Shown: piece by piece, positions 29,793 through 43,498 of the stretch | Layout: each line of letters starts with the position of its first letter | Numbering within the stretch: position 1 is the first letter of the stretch | Assembly: GCF_903645285.1 (NCBI RefSeq) | Contig: NZ_CAHJXN010000003.1 | Location: 288,001 to 352,000, forward strand | Length of the DNA stretch: 64,000 nt | Direction: 5' to 3' | From: Streptococcus thalassemiae | GTDB lineage: Bacteria; Bacillota; Bacilli; Lactobacillales; Streptococcaceae | Translations under genes and position numbers: made by a program | The notes under the pieces: generated by a model | The model's input: the letters and a program-made list of their open reading frames with translations, nothing else | Told to the model about the DNA's origin: nothing | Database searches by the model: none

Positions 29793-29825
29793 AAGGCTGA
29801 TAGTATTCATTTCACTATCAGCCTT
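29793..29825. terminator. Perfect 12-bp inverted repeat at the coding-strand switch
   Basis: AAGGCTGATAGT and ACTATCAGCCTT enclose a 9-base loop. It lies between the convergent permease and regulator genes and probably ends the minus-strand transcript. The T run on either side is weak. Confidence 0.6.
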
Positions 29826-29869
29826 ACAGGTTATTTAACGTTTCAGAAAAACTATAATGTCAAGATTAA

Positions 29870-30733
29870 CTAAACAGTATCTAATTCCTTCAAATAATTT
29901 TCTATCTTCATCAACATTAAAGGATTGTTATAAATCTTGCATAGCTCTCTTGCTTCTATATAATAATTTTTGACTTGTTCTTTGTCTAGAAATTTGGCCC
30001 CAGCATTTCCTACAAGAATAAGTAGAGGAGCCAGTTGGTAGCTTGTCTGTTTTTGTTTACAGAGTTCAATCGTCTCAAGAGCTTCTTGGATGGCTTCGTT
30101 ATATTTTTCCTTTGACACTAGATAGTGAGCGTAGTTGTAACGAACTCTGATGTAGCCAAATAAAAACTCTTGATGCTCAAAATTTTTTGTCTGATATAAC
30201 TCCATCAAATGAGAGTAGTTTGCCTCATATTCTTGTTCACGACCCACTAAGGAATAGAAATTAGATAGAGTATTCAATGCCTTTAAATAAATCAGAGTAT
30301 TTGAGGAGACTTTTAATAATATATTTTCCAATGAAGAAATAGCCTCACACTTACTGTCATATTGATAGAAGTCAATAATAGCTTTAATCCATTCAAGGTA
30401 AGTTCGGTCTTCTAGTGTTAGAAAAGTACTTCGTTCAATCTCTATTCTATAAATATATTCCAAATTGTCATAATTTCTGTCATCTAATAGTCGAGCAGAT
30501 AATTGCTTGAAATTAGAGAGGTTAGATTTAATTTCAATTTGTTCATTAAAAAAATAATCTAATGGCACTTCGAGTCGTTGTGAGAGTTTGAACAAAAGGT
30601 CTGCGGAGGGAATGAAATGCCCTCTCTCAATTTTACTAATCTGGCTTTGTTCACAAATTCCTTCTGCAAGAGTTTGTTGGGAGAGTCTCAACTCTTTTCT
30701 TTTCAATCTGAATTTCTCTGCGAGTGTATTCAT
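29870..30733 (-). CDS. TprA/PlcR-like (RRNPP) quorum-type regulator
   Basis: A 287-aa regulator with an N-terminal XRE helix-turn-helix (about residues 5-60, including LSQQTLAEGICEQSQISKIERG) and tetratricopeptide-like helices over the rest. This is the build of PlcR, PrgX and pneumococcal TprA. Proteins of this group bind short imported signalling peptides and often control the adjacent gene. The neighbour here is a divergent choline-binding protein. No Phr-type pheromone precursor gene is visible next to it. Family assignment is firm; the signal and targets are inferred. Confidence 0.82.
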   Translation of the reverse strand: MNTLAEKFRLKRKELRLSQQTLAEGICEQSQISKIERGHFIPSADLLFKLSQRLEVPLDYFFNEQIEIKSNLSNFKQLSARLLDDRNYDNLEYIYRIEIERSTFLTLEDRTYLEWIKAIIDFYQYDSKCEAISSLENILLKVSSNTLIYLKALNTLSNFYSLVGREQEYEANYSHLMELYQTKNFEHQEFLFGYIRVRYNYAHYLVSKEKYNEAIQEALETIELCKQKQTSYQLAPLLILVGNAGAKFLDKEQVKNYYIEARELCKIYNNPLMLMKIENYLKELDTV

Positions 30734-30767
30734 TAAAGATAATAAACCTTCCTATTTGCTTAATTTC

Positions 30768-30796
30768 ATTATAAAATTTTTAGTTCAAAATAGCAA
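30768..30796 (-). promoter_or_regulatory. Promoter of the TprA-like gene
   Basis: On the minus strand TTGCTA (30796-30791) and TATAAT (30773-30768) are 17 bases apart. Confidence 0.6.
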
Positions 30797-30861
30797 GTTA
30801 AAGAAATAAATAATTCCTTATGGTAATAAACTGGAAAAAAAGTCAAAATAGACATAAATAC

Positions 30862-30890
30862 TTGACTGATTTTCATATGTGTGTTAGAAT
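30862..30890 (+). promoter_or_regulatory. Promoter of the choline-binding protein gene
   Basis: TTGACT (30862-30867) and TAGAAT (30885-30890) with a 17-base spacer, close to consensus. Transcription should begin near 30897, giving a leader of about 70 bases that holds a 15-codon ORF. Confidence 0.75.
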
Positions 30891-30922
30891 TAAGCAGAAA
30901 GAAAGGAGGTTCATAATATAAG

Positions 30923-30970
30923 ATGAGGAGAAATCGTGGAATTAAAAATATTGGAGGTATACATAAATGA
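30923..30970 (+). CDS. Possible 15-aa leader peptide overlapping the choline-binding protein start
   Basis: ATG at 30923 opens a 15-codon frame, MRRNRGIKNIGGIHK, whose TGA stop overlaps the next start codon by four bases (ATGA). An AAAGGAGG lies upstream but 14 bases away, longer than ideal. The peptide is basic and lacks a signal sequence, so it is not a usual pheromone precursor. It could couple translation to the downstream gene or be chance. Confidence 0.3.
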   Translation: MRRNRGIKNIGGIHK

Positions 30971-31950
30971 AACTTTTGAAAAAAACTATGCAAGCTGGAC
31001 TAACAGTAATTTTCTTTGGTTTGCTAGCTACGAATACAGTATTTGCAGATAACTCTGAAGGATGGCAGTTTGTCCAAGAAAACGGTAGAACCTATTACAA
31101 AAAGGGGGACCTCAAAGAAACGGACTGGCGAGTGATTGATGGGAAGACCTATTATTTTGATTATAATGGCGAAATGGTTGTTGGTTGGCAGTACATTCCA
31201 ATGCCAGTTAAAGGATATACAATTGGTCCTTACCCTAATGGTATCAGATTAGAAGGTTCCCCAATGCCAGAATGGTACTACTTTGACGAAAATGGAGTGC
31301 TACAAGAGTTTGTTGGTTGGCAAGAATTAGAGCTAAAATATTCCTTAACCGTTGGGAAAAAACATGGTGAAGGCTGGGAAGGTCCCGAAGTTCTTAAATT
31401 AGCATACTACTACTTTGATCAAGATCATTATTTAAAGACAGGTTGGCTTTATGATCAATCTAACTGGTATTACCTAGCAAAAACAGGAAATTCTGGGAAT
31501 AAGAATCTTGGTGGTGAAAGACGTGTAGGTTGGATAAATGATGGTTCAGCTTGGTACTATCTAGATTCAGAAACTGGTATCATGCAAACTGGTTGGAAGC
31601 AAATTGGCAATAAGTGGTACTACCTCCGTTCATCAGGAGCAATGGCAACTGGCTGGTATCAGGAAGGTACCACTTGGTATTATTTAGACCAGCCAAATGG
31701 CGATATGAAAACAGGTTGGCAAAACCTTGGTAACAAGTGGTACTACCTCCGTTCATCAGGAGCAATGGCAACTGGCTGGTATCAGGAAGGCTCAACTTGG
31801 TACTATCTAAATGCAAGTAATGGAGATATGAAAACAGGCTGGTTCCAAGTCAATGGTAAATGGTACTATGCGTATGGTTCAGGTGCTCTAGCTGTTAATA
31901 CCACAGTAGATGGTTACTACGTAAACTATAATGGTGAGTGGGTTAAGTAA
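30967..31950 (+). CDS. CbpF-like choline-binding surface protein
   Basis: A 327-aa secreted protein. The signal peptide (about residues 1-27) ends near VFADN. The rest is a run of choline-binding repeats of the form GW-x-WYYL, diverged at the N-terminal end and near-identical at the C-terminal end, finishing AVNTTVDGYYVNYNGEWVK. That ending and GWQFVQENGRTYYKKGDLKE match my memory of pneumococcal CbpF/CbpC, which have no enzymatic domain. CbpF is reported to inhibit the LytC lysozyme. It is held on choline residues of teichoic acid. It has its own promoter and the ribosome site TTGGAGG. Confidence 0.88.
   Translation: MKLLKKTMQAGLTVIFFGLLATNTVFADNSEGWQFVQENGRTYYKKGDLKETDWRVIDGKTYYFDYNGEMVVGWQYIPMPVKGYTIGPYPNGIRLEGSPMPEWYYFDENGVLQEFVGWQELELKYSLTVGKKHGEGWEGPEVLKLAYYYFDQDHYLKTGWLYDQSNWYYLAKTGNSGNKNLGGERRVGWINDGSAWYYLDSETGIMQTGWKQIGNKWYYLRSSGAMATGWYQEGTTWYYLDQPNGDMKTGWQNLGNKWYYLRSSGAMATGWYQEGSTWYYLNASNGDMKTGWFQVNGKWYYAYGSGALAVNTTVDGYYVNYNGEWVK
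31612..31790 (+). repeat. Identical 56-bp direct repeats in the choline-binding gene
   Basis: 31612-31667 and 31735-31790 are identical over 56 bases, offset by 123 bases (41 codons, one repeat pair). They encode KWYYLRSSGAMATGWYQEG. Confidence 0.92.
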
Positions 31951-32109
31951 CGAATGCTAATCGTAACTGTAGTTGATACTTAACTTAGTAAAAAGGGCTT
32001 TTTTCTACCATTTGTCAACTCTATCAATTTTTAAGAATTAAATGAGTCAAGACAGTAGCTATTCAGTATGTTTATCTACTGTAGTAGATTGAAGAAAAGC
32101 TAAGAATGA

Positions 32110-32138
32110 GAAAGGACGAAGTTAGTCCTTTCTTTTTT
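32110..32138 (+). terminator. Terminator between the choline-binding gene and ndk
   Basis: GAAAGGAC and GTCCTTTC stem followed by TTTTTT. The rest of 31951-32197 holds nothing else I can name. Confidence 0.75.
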
Positions 32139-32197
32139 ATGTGACTATACTTTCTATTCAAATGAGCTTTTAACCAATTGATTGAGCCAATCCACTC

Positions 32198-32611
32198 TTA
32201 AAACCAAAGAGCAATTTCTCGCTTAGCTGACTCTTCTGAATCTGAACCATGTACAACATTTTGGATAACCTCATTTTCTCCAGCAGCTTTTGCAAAATCA
32301 CCTCGAATCGTTCCTGGTAAAGCTTCTTCTGGACGAGTTGCCCCCATCATGGTCCGCCAAGTTTCGATTACTTTGGGACCTGAAATGACACCCACAAGGA
32401 CTGGGCCTGAAGTCATAAATTCACGAATCGGTGGGTAAAAACTTTGACCAACCAAGTTATGATAGTGCTGATCAATCAACTCTTCTGAAACCTGTGAACG
32501 CAACTCCAATTTTTCGATTGTCAATCCACGTTGTTCGATGCGTTTCAACACTTCACCCACTAGTCCTCTTTTTACACCATCTGGTTTAATGATAAAAAAT
32601 GTTTGTTCCAT
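32198..32611 (-). CDS. ndk: Nucleoside diphosphate kinase
   Basis: A 137-aa enzyme balancing NTP pools by transferring the gamma phosphate from ATP to NDPs. Seen: the N-terminal [17 protein letters not shown] and the catalytic His in [17 protein letters not shown] chose the ATG at 32611 because AAAGGAGA sits just upstream and the family begins there. The frame stays open upstream only because it runs into a BOX element. Length is slightly short of the usual 140-150 aa. Confidence 0.93.
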   Translation of the reverse strand: MEQTFFIIKPDGVKRGLVGEVLKRIEQRGLTIEKLELRSQVSEELIDQHYHNLVGQSFYPPIREFMTSGPVLVGVISGPKVIETWRTMMGATRPEEALPGTIRGDFAKAAGENEVIQNVVHGSDSEESAKREIALWF

Positions 32612-32640
32612 ACCTGTCTCCTTTATCAGCTTCTTTCTTT

Positions 32641-32885
32641 TATACTCTTCGAAAATCTCTTCAAACCACGTCAACGTCGCCTTGCCGTAGGTATATGTTA
32701 CTGACTTCGTCAGTCTTATCTACAACCTCAAAGCAGTGCTTTGAGCTGACTTCGTCAGTTCTATCCACAACCTCAAAACAGTGTTTTGAGCTGACTTCGT
32801 CAGTTCTATCTACAACCTCAAAGCAGTGCTTTGAGCGACCTGCGGCTAGTTTCCTAGTTTGCTCTTTGATTTTCATTGAGTATTA
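32641..32885 (+). repeat. BOX element with three boxB units
   Basis: boxA (32641 to about 32690) has CGTCGCCTTGCCGTA. Three tandem boxB units follow, each with CTGACTTCGTCAGT-type and CAGTGCTTTGAG-type palindromes. boxC ends TTTTCATTGAGTATTA at 32885. It fills the gap between ndk and rpoC, and its left end lies only 30 bases from the ndk start, so it forms part of the ndk upstream region. Confidence 0.95.
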
Positions 32886-32920
32886 TTTTACCACATTTCA
32901 TGGAAAAATGGAGAAAGTTT

Positions 32921-32962
32921 TCAGAAAAGAGAAAGAGAACCCGAAGGCTCTCTCATTCTCTC
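32921..32962 (-). terminator. Terminator after rpoC
   Basis: On the minus strand GAGAGAATGAGAGAGCC-TTCG-GGTTCTCTTTCTCTTTTC forms a stem with a stable UUCG-type loop directly after the rpoC stop. The T run is short. Confidence 0.7.
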
Positions 32963-35900
32963 TTATTCTACTGTTTCTTCCACAGTTTCAACGGCAGTAT
33001 CCACAACTACTTCTGTTGTTTCTTCATTTCCTTCTTCCTCTACTGGAGGATTAAGGTATTCTTCTTCGTTGATAGCATGTGGTTCAAGGTTACGGTAACG
33101 GGCCATACCAGTACCTGCTGGGATGATCTTACCGATGATAACATTTTCTTTAAGTCCAAGGAGATGGTCTTTCTTACCACGGATAGCTGCATCTGTAAGG
33201 ACACGAGTTGTTTCCTGGAAGGAAGCCGCTGACAAGAAACTGTTGGTTTCAAGCGAGGCTTTGGTAATTCCCATAAGAACTGGGCGACCTGTCGCTGGAA
33301 CTCCACCTGCGATAAGGACATCTTTGTTGGCATCTGTAAAGTCATTGATATCCATAAGGGTACCCATGAGAAGGTCTGTATCTCCTGGATCCATGACACG
33401 GACTTTACGGATCATTTGACGAACCATTACCTCGATGTGTTTGTCACCGATTTCTACCCCTTGGCTACGGTAAACTTTTTGTACTTCACCGAGAAGGTAA
33501 GTTTCAACTGACAAGACATCGCGAACTGCAAGGAGACGTTTTGGTTGGATAGAACCTTCTGTCAGAGCAGCACCACGCGCTACTTGGTCTCCAACTTCTA
33601 CACGCATACGAGCTGTAAATGGAACGACATATTCACCTTCGCCAGTTTCACCCTTAACAAAGACTTTCTTGGTACGAGTTGATGCATCTTCTTCGATAGC
33701 TGTAACTTGTCCTTTAACCTCTGTGATAACCGCTTCCCCTTTAGGATTGCGAGCTTCAAAGATTTCTTGGACACGAGGAAGACCCTGAGTGATATCGGTA
33801 TTTGAGGCAACCCCACCCGTGTGGAAGGTACGCATTGTAAGCTGTGTACCAGGTTCCCCGATAGATTGGGCAGCGATTGTACCTACTGCTTCACCAACTT
33901 CAACCGCATCACCAGTCGCCAAGTTGATACCATAACAGTGACGGCAGACACCATGACGAGTGTTACATGTAAATACAGAGCGGATAGTTACTTCTTCCAC
34001 ACCAGCGTTGACAATTTCACGCGCCTTGTCTTCTGTAATCAACTCATTTGGACCGATAATAACTGCACCAGTTTCTGGATGTTTAACAGTTTTCTTAGTG
34101 TAACGACCATTGAGACGTTCTTCTAGAGACTCGATCATCTCTTTTCCTTCTGCGATAGAACGGATCAAGAGACCACGGTCAGTTCCACAGTCGTCCTCAC
34201 GGATGATAACGTCTTGGGCAACGTCAACCAAACGACGAGTCAAGTAACCTGAGTCGGCTGTCTTAAGGGCCGTATCGGTCATACCTTTACGCGCACCGTG
34301 AGTTGAGAAGAACATTTCGAGTACTGACAAACCTTCCCGGAAGTTTGAAAGGATTGGCAATTCCATGATACGTCCGTTCGGAGCAGCCATCAGACCACGC
34401 ATCCCGGCAAGCTGTGAGAAGTTTGAGATGTTACCACGGGCTCCAGAGTCCATCATCATAACGATTGGGTTCTTAGGATCTTGGTTGGCAATCAAACGTT
34501 TCTCTAGTTTTTCACGGGCAGCACGCCATTCAGCTGTAACGGCATTGTAACGCTCGTCGTCTGTGATCATACCACGACGGAATTGTTTTGTGATTTGTTC
34601 TACACGTTTGTGTGATTCTTCAATGATTTCAGCCTTGTCATCAACGACTGGGATATCGGCAATACCCACTGTCAATCCTGCAAGAGTTGAATGGTGGTAA
34701 CCGAGGTTCTTCATGCGGTCAAGTAGGGCAGAAGTTTCTGTCGTACGGAAACGTTTGAAGATTTCAGCGATGATATTTCCAAGGTTTTTCTTCTTGAATG
34801 GAGGGTTAAGTTCAAGATTGCTGATAGCTTCCTTGATATCTCCACCAAGTGGCAAGAAGTATTTAGCTGGAACGCCTTCTGTCAAGTTGGCATTGTTTGG
34901 TTCTTGCAAGTATGGTAGACCCTCTGGCATGATGTCGTTGAAGAGGATTTTACCAACTGTTGTAAGCAAGACCTTGTGTTTTTGCTCTTCTGTCCAAGGC
35001 TTGTTGAGGCTGTCAGTTGCAATACCAACACGTGAGTGGAGGTGAACATAACCATTACGGTAAGCCATAACCGCTTCGTCACGGTCTTTGAAGACCATTC
35101 CTTCACCTTCACGACCAGCTTCTTCCATGGTCAAGTAGTAGTTACCCAAAACCATGTCCTGAGATGGTGTAACAACTGGTTTACCATCTTTCGGGTTCAA
35201 GATGTGCTCAGCAGCGAGCATCAAGATACGAGCTTCTGCTTGAGCTTCTTCTGAAAGCGGTACGTGGATGGCCATTTGGTCCCCGTCAAAGTCGGCATTG
35301 TAGGCTTCACAGACAAGCGGGTGCAAGCGAAGGGCCTTACCATCAATCAAGACTGGCTCAAAGGCTTGGATCCCCAAACGGTGAAGGGTCGGTGCGCGGT
35401 TCAAAAGTACTGGGTGTTCTTTGATTACTTCTTCAAGGATATCCCAGATACGCTCATCTCCGCGTTCCACCAAGCGTTTAGCTGCTTTAACGTTTTGCAC
35501 GATATCACGGGCAACGATTTCACGCATGACAAATGGTTTAAAGAGCTCGATCGCCATTTCACGTGGCACACCACATTGGTACATTTTAAGAGTTGGACCA
35601 ACAGCGATAACGGAACGTCCTGAGAAGTCAACACGTTTACCGAGCAAGTTTTGACGGAAGCGTCCTTGTTTCCCTTTAAGCATGTGGCTCAATGATTTCA
35701 GTGGACGGCTACCTGGTCCTGTGATTGGACGACCACGACGACCATTGTCAATCAAAGCGTCAACCGCTTCTTGAAGCATACGCTTCTCATTTTGAACGAT
35801 GATACCTGGTGCATTCAACTCAAGCAAACGAGCCAAACGGTTGTTACGGTTGATAACACGGCGGTAAAGGTCGTTCAAGTCAGATGAGGCAAAACGGCCA

Positions 35901-36640
35901 CCATCTAACTGCAACATTGGACGAAGATCTGGTGGAATAACCGGAAGGATGTTGAGAATCATCCATTCAGGTTTGTTTCCAGACTTGTAAAAGGCATCCA
36001 AAACATCCAAACGACGGATGGCTTTGACACGTTTTTGTCCAGTAGCTGTTTTCAACTCTTCTTTGAGTTCAGCAATTTCTTTTTCAAGATCTACTTGTTT
36101 CAAAAGGTCTTGGATAGCTTCGGCACCCATCTTGGCAACGAATGATCCATAACCATATTCACGCAAGCGCTCACGGTATTCGCGCTCTGTCATGATAGAC
36201 TTGTGCTCAAGTGGTGTATCCTTGGGATCAATCACCACATAAGCCGCAAAGTAGATAACTTCCTCGAGAGCACGAGGGCTCATATCAAGGGTCAAGCCCA
36301 TACGGCTTGGAATTCCCTTGAAGTACCAGATGTGAGATACAGGAGCTTTCAACTCAATATGTCCCATACGCTCACGACGAACTTTTGTACGCGTTACTTC
36401 AACCCCACAACGGTCACAAACAATCCCTCTATAACGAATGCGTTTGTACTTACCACAAGCACATTCCCAGTCTTTTGTAGGTCCAAAAATCACTTCATCA
36501 AAGAGACCTTCACGTTCTGGTTTCAAGGTACGGTAATTGATTGTTTCAGGTTTTTTGACTTCTCCATAAGACCACGAACGGACTTTACTTGGAGAAGCTA
36601 GGGTGATTTGCATACTTTTAAAACGATTTACATCAACCAC
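32963..36640 (-). CDS. rpoC: RNA polymerase beta' subunit
   Basis: A 1225-aa catalytic subunit of RNA polymerase. Seen: the N-terminal zinc site ([20 protein letters not shown]), the catalytic Mg-binding motif [13 protein letters not shown], the trigger-loop region ([19 protein letters not shown]) and a second cysteine cluster ([19 protein letters not shown]). An acidic tail follows. Start and length are typical for streptococci. It follows rpoB by 32 bases and is co-transcribed. Confidence 0.98.
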   Translation of the reverse strand: MVDVNRFKSMQITLASPSKVRSWSYGEVKKPETINYRTLKPEREGLFDEVIFGPTKDWECACGKYKRIRYRGIVCDRCGVEVTRTKVRRERMGHIELKAPVSHIWYFKGIPSRMGLTLDMSPRALEEVIYFAAYVVIDPKDTPLEHKSIMTEREYRERLREYGYGSFVAKMGAEAIQDLLKQVDLEKEIAELKEELKTATGQKRVKAIRRLDVLDAFYKSGNKPEWMILNILPVIPPDLRPMLQLDGGRFASSDLNDLYRRVINRNNRLARLLELNAPGIIVQNEKRMLQEAVDALIDNGRRGRPITGPGSRPLKSLSHMLKGKQGRFRQNLLGKRVDFSGRSVIAVGPTLKMYQCGVPREMAIELFKPFVMREIVARDIVQNVKAAKRLVERGDERIWDILEEVIKEHPVLLNRAPTLHRLGIQAFEPVLIDGKALRLHPLVCEAYNADFDGDQMAIHVPLSEEAQAEARILMLAAEHILNPKDGKPVVTPSQDMVLGNYYLTMEEAGREGEGMVFKDRDEAVMAYRNGYVHLHSRVGIATDSLNKPWTEEQKHKVLLTTVGKILFNDIMPEGLPYLQEPNNANLTEGVPAKYFLPLGGDIKEAISNLELNPPFKKKNLGNIIAEIFKRFRTTETSALLDRMKNLGYHHSTLAGLTVGIADIPVVDDKAEIIEESHKRVEQITKQFRRGMITDDERYNAVTAEWRAAREKLEKRLIANQDPKNPIVMMMDSGARGNISNFSQLAGMRGLMAAPNGRIMELPILSNFREGLSVLEMFFSTHGARKGMTDTALKTADSGYLTRRLVDVAQDVIIREDDCGTDRGLLIRSIAEGKEMIESLEERLNGRYTKKTVKHPETGAVIIGPNELITEDKAREIVNAGVEEVTIRSVFTCNTRHGVCRHCYGINLATGDAVEVGEAVGTIAAQSIGEPGTQLTMRTFHTGGVASNTDITQGLPRVQEIFEARNPKGEAVITEVKGQVTAIEEDASTRTKKVFVKGETGEGEYVVPFTARMRVEVGDQVARGAALTEGSIQPKRLLAVRDVLSVETYLLGEVQKVYRSQGVEIGDKHIEVMVRQMIRKVRVMDPGDTDLLMGTLMDINDFTDANKDVLIAGGVPATGRPVLMGITKASLETNSFLSAASFQETTRVLTDAAIRGKKDHLLGLKENVIIGKIIPAGTGMARYRNLEPHAINEEEYLNPPVEEEGNEETTEVVVDTAVETVEETVE

Positions 36641-36672
36641 TATTTCTTCCCTTTCTATTCTAAGTGAGCTAC

Positions 36673-40284
<3,612 letters not shown>

Positions 40285-40419
40285 GATGATTCTCCTTTGT
40301 AAATAAGTTCCAAGCCTTGTCAATCAGGCTTTCTAATCGTCATATGGTTGTAAAACCCTTATCACCGTGTCCCCTTGACGAATTTTCAGAATCTTTAAGT
40401 CTGTGTTACAAGTGCTCAA

Positions 40420-40536
40420 AATCCTGAAAAAAAGCACAAAAAGAGCAGCTAAATCTGACTTTTTCAGAAGATTTAACTGCTGTGAGCCTTGTCTGGACAA
40501 TATTTCAGACAAAACCTACGACAAATGATTATTTAT
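40420..40536 (-). promoter_or_regulatory. Structured rpoB leader with terminator-like stem
   Basis: The rpoB transcript starts near 40530 and has a leader of about 245 bases. At 40481-40444 it contains a 13-bp stem (AGCAGTTAAATCT with AGATTTAGCTGCT, one G-U pair) followed by CTTTTT, the form of an intrinsic terminator. A second stem GTGCT...AGCAC (about 40437-40410) follows. This suggests attenuation of rpoBC expression. Confidence 0.55.
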
Positions 40537-40565
40537 ATTGTACCCTAATTAGCTAGATTTTTCAA
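40537..40565 (-). promoter_or_regulatory. rpoBC promoter
   Basis: On the minus strand TTGAAA (40565-40560) and TACAAT (40542-40537) with a 17-base spacer. Confidence 0.82.
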
Positions 40566-40656
40566 GGGGATTCAGTAGGTTTTTGGTAATTTTTTTCCAT
40601 AGAAAACTTGGCATCACATTCGAATCACACTATGGTACAAAAAACTGAAAAAGCTA

Positions 40657-40685
40657 TTGACTGAAAATCATTTTCAAGGTATAAT
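40657..40685 (+). promoter_or_regulatory. tRNA-Cys promoter
   Basis: TTGACT (40657-40662) and TATAAT (40680-40685) with a 17-base spacer, ending 12 bases before the tRNA. It is near consensus, as expected for a stable-RNA gene. Confidence 0.88.
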
Positions 40686-40697
40686 AAGAAACGTTAA

Positions 40698-40768
40698 GGC
40701 GGTATAGCCAAGTGGTAAGGCACGGCTCTGCAAAAGCTTGATCGTCGGTTCAAATCCGTCTACCGCCT
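40698..40768 (+). tRNA. tRNA-Cys (anticodon GCA)
   Basis: A 71-base cloverleaf. The acceptor arms GGCGGTA and TACCGCC pair perfectly, the D-loop reads AGCCAAGTGGTAAGGC, the anticodon loop CTGCAAA contains GCA, and the T-loop reads GGTTCAAATCC. Position 73 is T; CCA is not encoded. A strong promoter precedes it and a terminator follows. Confidence 0.95.
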
Positions 40769-40802
40769 TCTATAACTTGATTTATCAGGTTTCAAATGAA
40801 CA

Positions 40803-40828
40803 GAAAGCCCAATTTGAAGGGCTTTTTT
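40803..40828 (+). terminator. Terminator after tRNA-Cys
   Basis: AAGCCC and GGGCTT stem followed by TTTTTT. Confidence 0.82.
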
Positions 40829-40915
40829 ATTTTTCTTCTGATAAATACGGATAATTTTAAAAAACTTTTGGGGCAAAGTTCTTCCCATGACATAATTCCC
40901 TCATGAAATCAACTG

Positions 40916-40947
40916 AAAAAAGCTTCGTCACGCCTGGTGACAAAAGC
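40916..40947 (-). terminator. Terminator after the CBS-domain protein gene
   Basis: On the minus strand GCTTTTGTCAC-CAGGC-GTGACGAAGC is followed by TTTTTT. Confidence 0.85.
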
Positions 40948-40954
40948 CTCTAGT

Positions 40955-42286
40955 TTACTCTGTTTCTTCTTCTATTTCGACTTCGGTAATTTGGACTTTT
41001 ACCTTGGTAACACGTCCATTTTTCACTTTATCATTGGTTAAAATAAGCTGTTTGTTTTGACTAACTAATTCATAGCTGAGTTTCTCAGTCGTTGGAATGG
41101 TCCCAACTCCTGTCAAATAATAACCAGCGATGGTATCAACGTCATCACTTGCCAGTTCGACATCAAAGTAATTATTGAAATCATTGAGGGTCATAGTTCC
41201 TTGAACAATGTAGGTATCCTCGCCAATCTGATGAACATCTATTGCTGCTTTGTCCGTTTCATCATCAATTTCACCAACAATTTCCTCTAAGAGGTCTTCC
41301 AAAGTCACCAAACCAGCCATACCACCGTATTCATCCAGCAAGATTGCCATTTGTCTTTGGGTATTGCGCAATTCTTTTAGCAAGTCATCCACAAAAATAG
41401 TTTCAGGTACAAAAAGTGGATCTTGTAAGATTTTCTTCCAAACAATATTATCAAAACCGTCCACAAAACCAGCCTTAAGGAGACTCTTGGTGTGAATGAT
41501 GCCAATCACGTTATCCTTATCCCCATCATAAACCGGGATACGAGAATAATTTTGTTTTAAAATACTTTGGATAATGGCTTGACTATCATCCTGAATATCC
41601 ACCATAAAGGCATCCGTTCGAGGAACCATAACCTCTCGCGCCATCAGTTCATCGAGCGAAAAGACACCTTGTAGCATCTCAATCTCATCAGCATCCAATG
41701 TTTCTTCACTATTTGTCAGCATATAGGCAATTTCATCACGGGTCATTTTTTCATCCGCATCATCGAATGACATAGGAGTCAAATGGCTCAAGAAATTGGT
41801 CGAAGCAGCTAAAAGCCAAACAAAAGGACTGACTAGTTTTCCGATCCCAATGATAACCGGCGCTGTACGAATTGCCAAGGCATCCTTTAGATTAAGAGCG
41901 ATTCTCTTAGGATATAATTCCCCAAAAACGATGGAAATATAGGTCAAAAATGCCAAGGATAGAAAAGTTGCCACGGCTTGTGCTGTTTCGCCATTCCCAA
42001 GCCAAGAGGCAATCACACGTCCTAGAGTATCAGCTAAACTCGCCCCTGATAAGATTGTAATCAGGGTGATTCCTACCTGAATGGTTGATAAAAAGTGGTT
42101 AGAATTTTCTAGTACCTTCAGCAGGCGGATGTAGCGTCTGTCTCCTTCTTCCGCCTTTTGTTCAACCCGCGCACGATTAAGAGAAACCATGGCCATTTCT
42201 GTGGCTGAGAAAAAGGCATTTAATACCGTCAAGATAAACAATAAAACAAATTGTAGCAACAAATTCTGACTACTTGGGTCTTCCAT
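40955..42286 (-). CDS. CorC/HlyC-type membrane protein with CBS domains (UPF0053)
   Basis: A 443-aa protein with an N-terminal DUF21 membrane domain (about four hydrophobic segments, residues 10-190), two CBS domains (about 215-335, with MVPRTDAFMVD) and a C-terminal CorC/HlyC domain. Family members are linked to magnesium or cobalt efflux, and older databases call them haemolysins. I chose the ATG at 42286 because TAGGAGAA sits upstream. An extended -10 (TGATATAAT, minus strand) lies about 35 bases before it. A single-gene unit. Confidence 0.9.
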   Translation of the reverse strand: MEDPSSQNLLLQFVLLFILTVLNAFFSATEMAMVSLNRARVEQKAEEGDRRYIRLLKVLENSNHFLSTIQVGITLITILSGASLADTLGRVIASWLGNGETAQAVATFLSLAFLTYISIVFGELYPKRIALNLKDALAIRTAPVIIGIGKLVSPFVWLLAASTNFLSHLTPMSFDDADEKMTRDEIAYMLTNSEETLDADEIEMLQGVFSLDELMAREVMVPRTDAFMVDIQDDSQAIIQSILKQNYSRIPVYDGDKDNVIGIIHTKSLLKAGFVDGFDNIVWKKILQDPLFVPETIFVDDLLKELRNTQRQMAILLDEYGGMAGLVTLEDLLEEIVGEIDDETDKAAIDVHQIGEDTYIVQGTMTLNDFNNYFDVELASDDVDTIAGYYLTGVGTIPTTEKLSYELVSQNKQLILTNDKVKNGRVTKVKVQITEVEIEEETE

Positions 42287-42392
42287 AGTTCTTCTCCTAA
42301 AATAGTATCTTGTCACTTATTATATCACAAAAATTAGCTCAGTACATATTATTTTTTCTCAGTGTCTATTCTAGTTCTACTTAAATTGTCCA

Positions 42393-42429
42393 AAAAAGAA
42401 CTCCTATATCCATAAGTGACATAGGAGTT
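42393..42429 (-). terminator. Terminator after endA
   Basis: On the minus strand AACTCCTAT and ATAGGAGTT pair and are followed by CTTTTTT. Confidence 0.82.
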
Positions 42430-42440
42430 TATTTTGTATT

Positions 42441-43484
<1,044 letters not shown>

Positions 43485-43498
<14 letters not shown>

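Noticed and set aside
31025..31040. TACGAATA, identical to the core of the late-competence (ComX) box, at the signal-peptide region of the choline-binding gene
   Set aside because: It lies inside the coding sequence, downstream of a strong vegetative promoter, with no gene placed to use it. An 8-base match is expected by chance.
32611..32674. 21-residue N-terminal extension of ndk
   Set aside because: The extra residues come from intergenic DNA and the BOX element. The ribosome site and family start support the ATG at 32611.
32661..33054. Open frames with repeated peptides across the BOX element (such as [15 protein letters not shown])
   Set aside because: They arise from the tandem boxB units and have no start signals; the repeat explains them.
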